From positions 1-7,864 of the forward strand of contig JAGRHX010001191.1 of the NCBI GenBank assembly GCA_020444775.1: 7,864 bases of DNA, written 5' to 3'. Numbering within the stretch: the first letter of the stretch is position 1; each line of letters starts with the position of its first letter. Below, piece after piece: positions 1 through 5,000 of this stretch. The DNA is from Gammaproteobacteria bacterium. Lineage in GTDB: Bacteria > Pseudomonadota > Gammaproteobacteria > HK1. Position numbers and translations under genes: made by a program. Under the pieces are notes generated by a model. The model saw nothing but the letters and a program-made list of their open reading frames with translations, was not told where the DNA came from and searched no databases.

Positions 1-428
1 CGCAGCAGCGTCTCGTCGTCGGATACCGCGGCCGGCTCGGCGGCAGCGGGCGCGAGCGGGTTGCCATAGTAGAGATAGATGGACGCCTTGCCGCCCGCGG
101 CCAGTCGCGGCAGCCGGACCCAGAGATAGCCGAGCTCGTTGATCGGGTCCCAATGCTCGACGTCGAACTTCAGGGGCGTCTGATCGTCCCCGGCAATCAC
201 CCGCAGGTCGGCACCGCCTTCCTTGACGTCGAAGAAGTAGCCAAAATTACCGGTATGCAGGCGCAGCAGGATCGGCACGTCCTCCAGCGCCTCGGTCACC
301 GCTGGCTGCAGCTTCGCTGCATCGATGACGATCTCCTTGCGAAAGTTCCAGCTGTCGTTCCACCAGGCATTGGCCGGACTCGACACCGAGAGCAGCGTGA
401 ACAACAGCGCAAGTGTCACTCGATACAC
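1..428 (-). CDS. Secreted/envelope DUF2341 domain protein, N-terminal 142 codons, 3' end beyond window
   Basis: The chosen GTG start (428-426) has GAGAGGA nine bases upstream and begins a classic signal peptide: Y2-R3, a hydrophobic core at about 4-15, and cleavage after the A-N-A motif (residue 21). The mature protein starts WWNDSWNFRKEIVID, followed by VPILLRL (51-57), GNFGYFF (60-66), GADLRVIAGDD (72-82), PLKFDVEHWD (85-94) and LWVRLPRL...IYLYYGNP (102-124). This is the DUF2341 pattern (W-W, F/Y-R-K, G-A/S-D-L-R, E-x-W-D, Y-Y-G-N). DUF2341 is known upstream of LamG-like lectin domains and, in some proteobacteria, of a MotA/TolQ/ExbB proton-channel domain in the same chain. Whether that holds here cannot be seen because the gene leaves the window. 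Residues 125-142 (alanine- and acid-rich) look like the start of a linker. The gene follows the haemagglutinin gene on the same strand after 227 bases. The molecular function of DUF2341 is not established; a sugar- or surface-binding role is only inferred. Confidence 0.85.
   Translation of the reverse strand, partial: MYRVTLALLFTLLSVSSPANAWWNDSWNFRKEIVIDAAKLQPAVTEALEDVPILLRLHTGNFGYFFDVKEGGADLRVIAGDDQTPLKFDVEHWDPINELGYLWVRLPRLAAGGKASIYLYYGNPLAPAAAEPAAVSDDETLL
366..428 (-). other. Signal peptide of the DUF2341 protein (residues 1-21)
   Basis: The peptide has a short n-region with Arg3, a leucine-rich core (TLALLFTLLSV) and a small-residue c-region ending P-A-N-A before Trp22-Trp23. The -3/-1 positions are Ala and Ala, as signal peptidase I requires. 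There is no cysteine at +1, so it is not a lipoprotein. This sends the DUF2341 domain to the periplasm or beyond and is the main reason for preferring the GTG at 428. Confidence 0.8.
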
Positions 429-437
429 GTCAAACGG

Positions 438-444
438 TCCTCTC
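438..444 (-). promoter_or_regulatory. Ribosome binding site deciding the DUF2341 start
   Basis: GAGAGGA on the minus strand lies nine bases before the GTG at 428-426. An in-frame GTG at 446-444 overlaps this site and has no purine-rich stretch before it. An in-frame GTG at 419-417 would be 18 bases away and would remove part of the signal peptide. The site therefore favours 428. Confidence 0.65.
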
Positions 445-460
445 ACAGAAGCGAAAATCG

Positions 461-478
461 TATTGCATCGATATTGCA
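461..478. repeat. Heptamer direct repeat, 11-bp period, upstream of the DUF2341 gene
   Basis: TATTGCA occurs at 461-467 and again at 472-478 (plus strand), with starts 11 bp apart, about one helical turn. It lies 33-50 bases upstream of the GTG start in the A/T-richest part of the spacer, where a promoter would be expected. It could be a pair of operator half-sites. I see no convincing -35/-10 pair around it, so this remains a pattern only. Confidence 0.3.
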
Positions 479-569
479 GGGACGTTAAGGAAAAGGCTTT
501 GTCAGCGCTCTGGCTGGGACACTTCGGATGTGCCACCGATGTCGACGAGATAGGTCCTTGACTTGGAGG

Positions 570-598
570 GCAAAGCGGAAATCGAATCCTCGCTTTGC
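570..598. repeat. Second inverted repeat overlapping the first stem-loop
   Basis: GCAAAGCG (570-577) and CGCTTTGC (591-598) are perfect 8-bp arms around a 13-base loop. The right arm shares two bases (597-598) with the larger stem-loop, so the two can stack or compete at their ends. Neither strand shows a T-run after it. A short repeat like this can occur by chance, but it lies directly beside the larger hairpin in a non-coding spacer. Confidence 0.45.
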
Positions 599-638
599 GA
601 TGCTGATTCATTCCATGGATGGAATGGATCAGCATTGC
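597..638. repeat. Long stem-loop 18 bases after the haemagglutinin stop codon
   Basis: Arms 597-615 and 620-638 form a 19-bp inverted repeat around the 4-base loop TGGA. Seventeen pairs are Watson-Crick. The other two (599/636 and 608/627) are G-U wobbles in plus-strand RNA but A-C mismatches in minus-strand RNA. No T-run follows on either strand, so it is not a canonical intrinsic terminator. A role in 3'-end protection, processing or attenuation between the two genes is plausible. The structure is certain; the role is unknown. Confidence 0.7.
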
Positions 639-655
639 CTCGAGCAACATCGCGA

Positions 656-2038
656 TCAGCTCTCCCCAAAGCCCAGCACCTCCACCGAGATCACCGACAG
701 ACCGCGTTGGCCGCCGCTACGCCCTTCCGCCGCCGTGGTGCTCTGCTCGGTGACTTCCCGGGTGGCACGGGTCGCGACGTTGTCCTGCGCGGGCACGGCC
801 GGAGGCGGTGCAACGCTGGCCGTGGGCACCCCCACCGAGACCCCGCCGACGTCGATGTTGTCCGCGCCGATCACCCGTGGTGAGCCCAGCGTCAGGTTGC
901 CGCTGGTGCGGATCCCGGCATCACCTGCGTTGATCACGCCACGTGGTGCGAACAGATAGGCATTGACGCCCTGTAGACCGCTGCCTTCGACCGCGGGGGG
1001 GAACTCGATGATGGTCTCGCCCTGCGGCCCGATACGGGCGATCGGATCCGGGATGGACGACACCGTCTTCGCGCCCTTGCCGGCGTCGATGGCGCCATTC
1101 GAGGACCACACCAGCAGATCGCCCTGTAGCGCGAAGGCGCGGGTCGAGTTCACCAGGAAATCGCCATCGACGAAGATGCCGATGTTGCCGTCCACCGCCG
1201 CGACGATACCCAGGTCGGCGGCGCTCTTGTCGATGATGTCGGAGTTGGCGGCGCCAGCGTTGATCGAGCCACCGGGCACCAGCATCAACACGTCACCGCC
1301 GTCCAGGGTCTGCACCTGGCTGAGCAGCATGCTGATGCCGCCGGACGCATCGTTGTCCGGGAACAGGGTCTGGATGGCGTCGAAGCCCGGCTGGTAGCCC
1401 GCAAGCTGCGCCGTGGATCCGGCTTCGCCCTGCTGGGTCGCGGCGACACCCACGCGCTGCAGCTGCTCGACCAGCAGAACCGATGCGATGTCGCGCTGGG
1501 CGCGTTCCGGCAGATTCGCGAAATCCGCCAGTGGCGCGTCGCTGGTGCCGCCCAAGAATCGTCCGAGCAGCTGACGACTGCGATCGCCCATCTCACCCGG
1601 TGCCTGCAGGAGCGGACCGACATAGCCCAGGTAGTCCGGGCTCGAGCCGATGCCAGCCAGCAAACGCAGGTGCGCACCCGAGTTCGGGAGCGCCGCATTG
1701 CGGCCATCCCCGATGGACTCGATACCGTCACTGGTGCCCAGCGAGATATGCCGCCCGGCCACGAACTGGGCAGCACCGGGTCCGGCAATCTCGTAGCGGG
1801 TCACCAGGGCTTCGTTCCGGGTGACCTGGAAGTTGCCATCGTTGTCCCGTCGCGTCTGCTGGACGATGTCACGGCCAGCGACGAACGCGCTGATGTCCGA
1901 GGCGCGCACGTTCTGCACAGCGACACTCAGGTTGCTGAGGTCCAGACCGGCCTGGAAGATGCTGGACTTGGCCAGATCGAAGCGCCAGGGGCCGTTGCCC
2001 AGCGCCTCGATCGATCCCGTCCGGGCAATCAGCAGGTT
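656..2038 (-). other. Conserved C-terminal module of the haemagglutinin (DUF3739-like region and tail)
   Basis: Residues 1943-2402 are the most family-typical part of the protein. They hold NLLIARTGSIEALGNGPW (1943-1960), paired AG-x-D-I/L strand motifs (1972-1976 and 1996-2000), a helical-looking stretch with R-A-Q-R-D-I-A-S-V-L-L, then YQPGFDAIQTLFP (2157-2169) and WSSNGAIDAGKGAKT (2253-2267). A proline-rich linker (VAPPPAVPA) and a polar, threonine-rich stretch lead to a final conserved-looking strand, LSVISVEVLGFGES. The exact Pfam DUF3739 boundaries cannot be fixed by eye. No sorting signal, peptidase motif or toxin domain is visible. Confidence 0.7.
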
Positions 2039-5000
2039 TGGCTCATCGTCGTCCGCATGCACCGGCACCCGGTCGTGCAACGGCACCGCACTGGCGGCCG
2101 GCCGGTCGATGCTCGGCAACAGCTTGGGGTCCTGGTCACGCTGCCAGAGGGTCGTGACCGCGCCACCCAGGTTGCCGGCCGCCAGCAGCTCTAGCTGGCC
2201 GTCAGGGGACGGGTACTGATTGATCGAGACCGCGTTGACGATATCGCCACCGTGACTGACCACGCGCAGCCGCGGCGCCACGGCATTGACGAAGCCTTCG
2301 CCGTCCAGTCGCACGTCACCACCGAGCGAGCCGATGCTGGTGCTCGCGGCTACGCCATAGGTGTAGAAGCTGTTGTCGAAGTAACCCGGCGCGTTCGCCG
2401 CGATCGACTGATTCGGGTTGGTGAGACTCGCGTCGTAGTCACCCTGGGTCTGGCTCAGGCCGACCATGCCGGGGTCGGTGATGCCGCCGATCAGGACTTG
2501 CGCGCCCGCGTCCAGCGTGAATCTGCCTTCACCGCCGTTGTAGATGAGGGTGGATTGTCCACTGCTGCCAGCCGATACCGCGCCGTCGACCCGCACCTCG
2601 GCGAAGCCGCTGCCCAGATACAGTGATCCACCCCGCAGGTCGCCGCCGGCTTCGACCTGCAGCCGGCCGCCGCCCCCCACCTCGGTGGTTTCCAGCGCCG
2701 GCGCGAACTTGCCGGGCTGACGCGGGTCACGCACCGCACCCGCCACGGCCCGCCCGGTGGTCGGCACCGCCAGAGCCAGATTGACCAGATCGCCACCGGC
2801 CTTCACCTGTAGCGTGCCACCACCCAGGGCACCGATACCATTGCTGAAACGGTGGAAGGCGATACCCCAGTGGGTTGGCACCGCGCCACCGTCACGGGCG
2901 AGTCCCGAGGTGCCGGACTGCGCCTCACCGATGCGTGGCTGCCATTCGCTGGGCGAGCCTTGATGGCCGTCGACGATCACGTCACCGCCAGCACGGACCG
3001 ACACGTCGCCACCATCGACCGTGAACTGCGCGCCGCCGCCCAGCCAGCGGTTGAAGCTGAACTTCGCGGTATCGATGAGACCCTGGGGCGGCAGCACCTG
3101 ACGGATGTTCTCCGACAGGCCGAGGTCGTAGCCGCCGGTATAGATGGCCGAGCTTGCCGCCAGCACGTTGCCGTCGCCGTCGCTCAGCCGACCCGTGCCC
3201 AGAACCACGTCGCCAGCGGCCGCGACCTGGATATCGCCAGTGCCGGTCCGCAGCCTCACCGGCAGGGTCTGCGTGGTGACGAAACCCGCCGCGGCCAGAT
3301 CGGCGGGCTCCAGGTCCAGATCCAGATTGGTCACGCCCAGGGCAACGGCTTCGGGGCTGGGCGCATCGAAGGTCGGATCGGCCAGCCCCTGGGCGTTGAC
3401 CTGGAACGCCCAGAAGAACGGCGCCAGCGGATTGTACAGGGCCAGGGCATCCGCCTTGACGCTGGCCGCGGCCTGGCCGAAGAAGGCCTCGATACCATCG
3501 GCGTCGCGCAACAGCCGCACGGCACCCGGGCCGCTGACCGTCGCCGACGGATCGGCGCTGCCCGGATCGGCACCGCCGGTCAGACGGAAGCTCCAGGCTG
3601 GCGGCGGCACCTCATTGCCGTCGGCACCTATGCTCGCCCCGGCGAGCCGGTCCCGGTAGACCGGGAAGCCGACCGGCGTCTCGTCGAAGAAGGCATCGCT
3701 GAGACTGGCCTTCAGATTCACGTCGCCAGCGGCCCGGAGCATCAGCAGCCCGGCACTTCCCGGGTCATTCACCGTGCGGCCGAAATGCCAGTCCGGTTGG
3801 AAATCCCAGTCGTCACGCAGCACCAGGTCGCCCTCGCTCTGCAGCAGCAGCCCCGGCCAGAGCGCGAAGCCGTCGGGCGACGGACGGGCCGACTGCATGA
3901 ACGCGGCGGTCTCGGCGTGCAACGCGGCTATGTCGGCGGTCGTGATCTCGATGTCGTCGAGCACGCCGTCGGCGTCCAGATCCGCATCGGCAGCATAGGC
4001 CAGTGCGCCGATACGCTCGCCAGGCCGCGCGACCCGGGTCGCAATCAGGCGGGTCCCGGCGGCGCCCTGGATCTCCGCGTCCATCGCTCCCAGCACCACC
4101 GTGTCGCTGAGATCATCACCATTGGTATCAATTCGACGGGTGATCACCCGGACCTCACCGCCACGCTGCTCCAGCGCCTGAACCAGGCGGCTGCCGGGCG
4201 CGGCCGCGGCCGCCGGACCGCCGGACACATCGATCAACGCGCCGCTGGCGAGCTCGACGCGATCGTTCAGACCCGCAGGGTCGCTCTGGTCCGCATCCAG
4301 CGCGAGCAGCTCGACAACACCGCCGTGCGTGCCGGCCGCGGGCTCCCCCCACTCGTCGGCCGCGCCGCGCGCCCTGAGCATGGCGCCGGTCTCTACATGC
4401 AGCGTGTCCGCGGCGGCGACCACGATGCTGCCGCCATCGGCGTGGATGCCGCCGGCCGCGCGACCGGACGCATCCAGCGTGCCGGCCAGCCGCACGTCAC
4501 CGCCATCGGCGCTGATCCGGATCTCATGGGCCCTGACCGTCGAATCCGCGGTCAGCTCGACATCCTGATTCCGCAGTCGTACGTCACGCTTTGCCTCGAA
4601 CTGTCCCGCACCGAGCAGTCGATTGAGGTCCGAGTAGGCACTCGCCCCATCATTGCCAGCTACTGTCAGCGTTTTGGAATCGCTCTGGAAGGCACCGCCA
4701 CGCGCACCCGAGAGCAGACGTGTCGCGACATCGATACGGAGCTCGCCAGCCGGCGCCTGCAGCTGCAACCAGCCGGCCTCGCCGCTGATGGCCGAGGGGG
4801 ACACGTCCAGCAGCGCGCCAGCCGCGACTGACACACCGCCGTTGCCGCTGCGGATCAGGATGTCGCCGCCGGCCGTGCCGGTCGTGAGCGGACCGAAATC
4901 CTGGTTCGAACCGGATACGTCGATGCGTGCCGCGCCACCGATGGCGACCTCACCGTTGCCGACGATCTCGAAACGTCCGGAGGGCAGATGCGCGACAGCA

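Noticed and set aside
429..540. Sigma-70 promoter for the DUF2341 gene
   Set aside because: CTGACA and several -10-like hexamers (TACGAT, CAATAT) are present, but no pair has 16-18-base spacing with good matches in both boxes.
153..561. Two overlapping plus-strand frames at the left end
   Set aside because: They are antisense to the DUF2341 gene and the spacer. The minus-strand frame has a signal peptide, an RBS and domain motifs, while these have none.
597..638. Canonical rho-independent terminator after the adhesin gene
   Set aside because: The stem is long but is followed by no T-run on either strand, so it is listed as an inverted repeat rather than a terminator.
528..959. Plus-strand frames crossing the stem-loop and the adhesin 3' end
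   Set aside because: They overlap the C-terminal tail codons of the haemagglutinin, lack a convincing ribosome binding site and encode low-complexity Arg/Pro/Thr-rich sequence.
2852..4831. A 659-codon plus-strand open frame
   Set aside because: It lies wholly antisense to the haemagglutinin gene, whose frame carries clear family motifs throughout. The translation is rich in Arg, Gly, His and Gln with no recognisable domain, as expected from the complement of a gene with strong G/C third positions.
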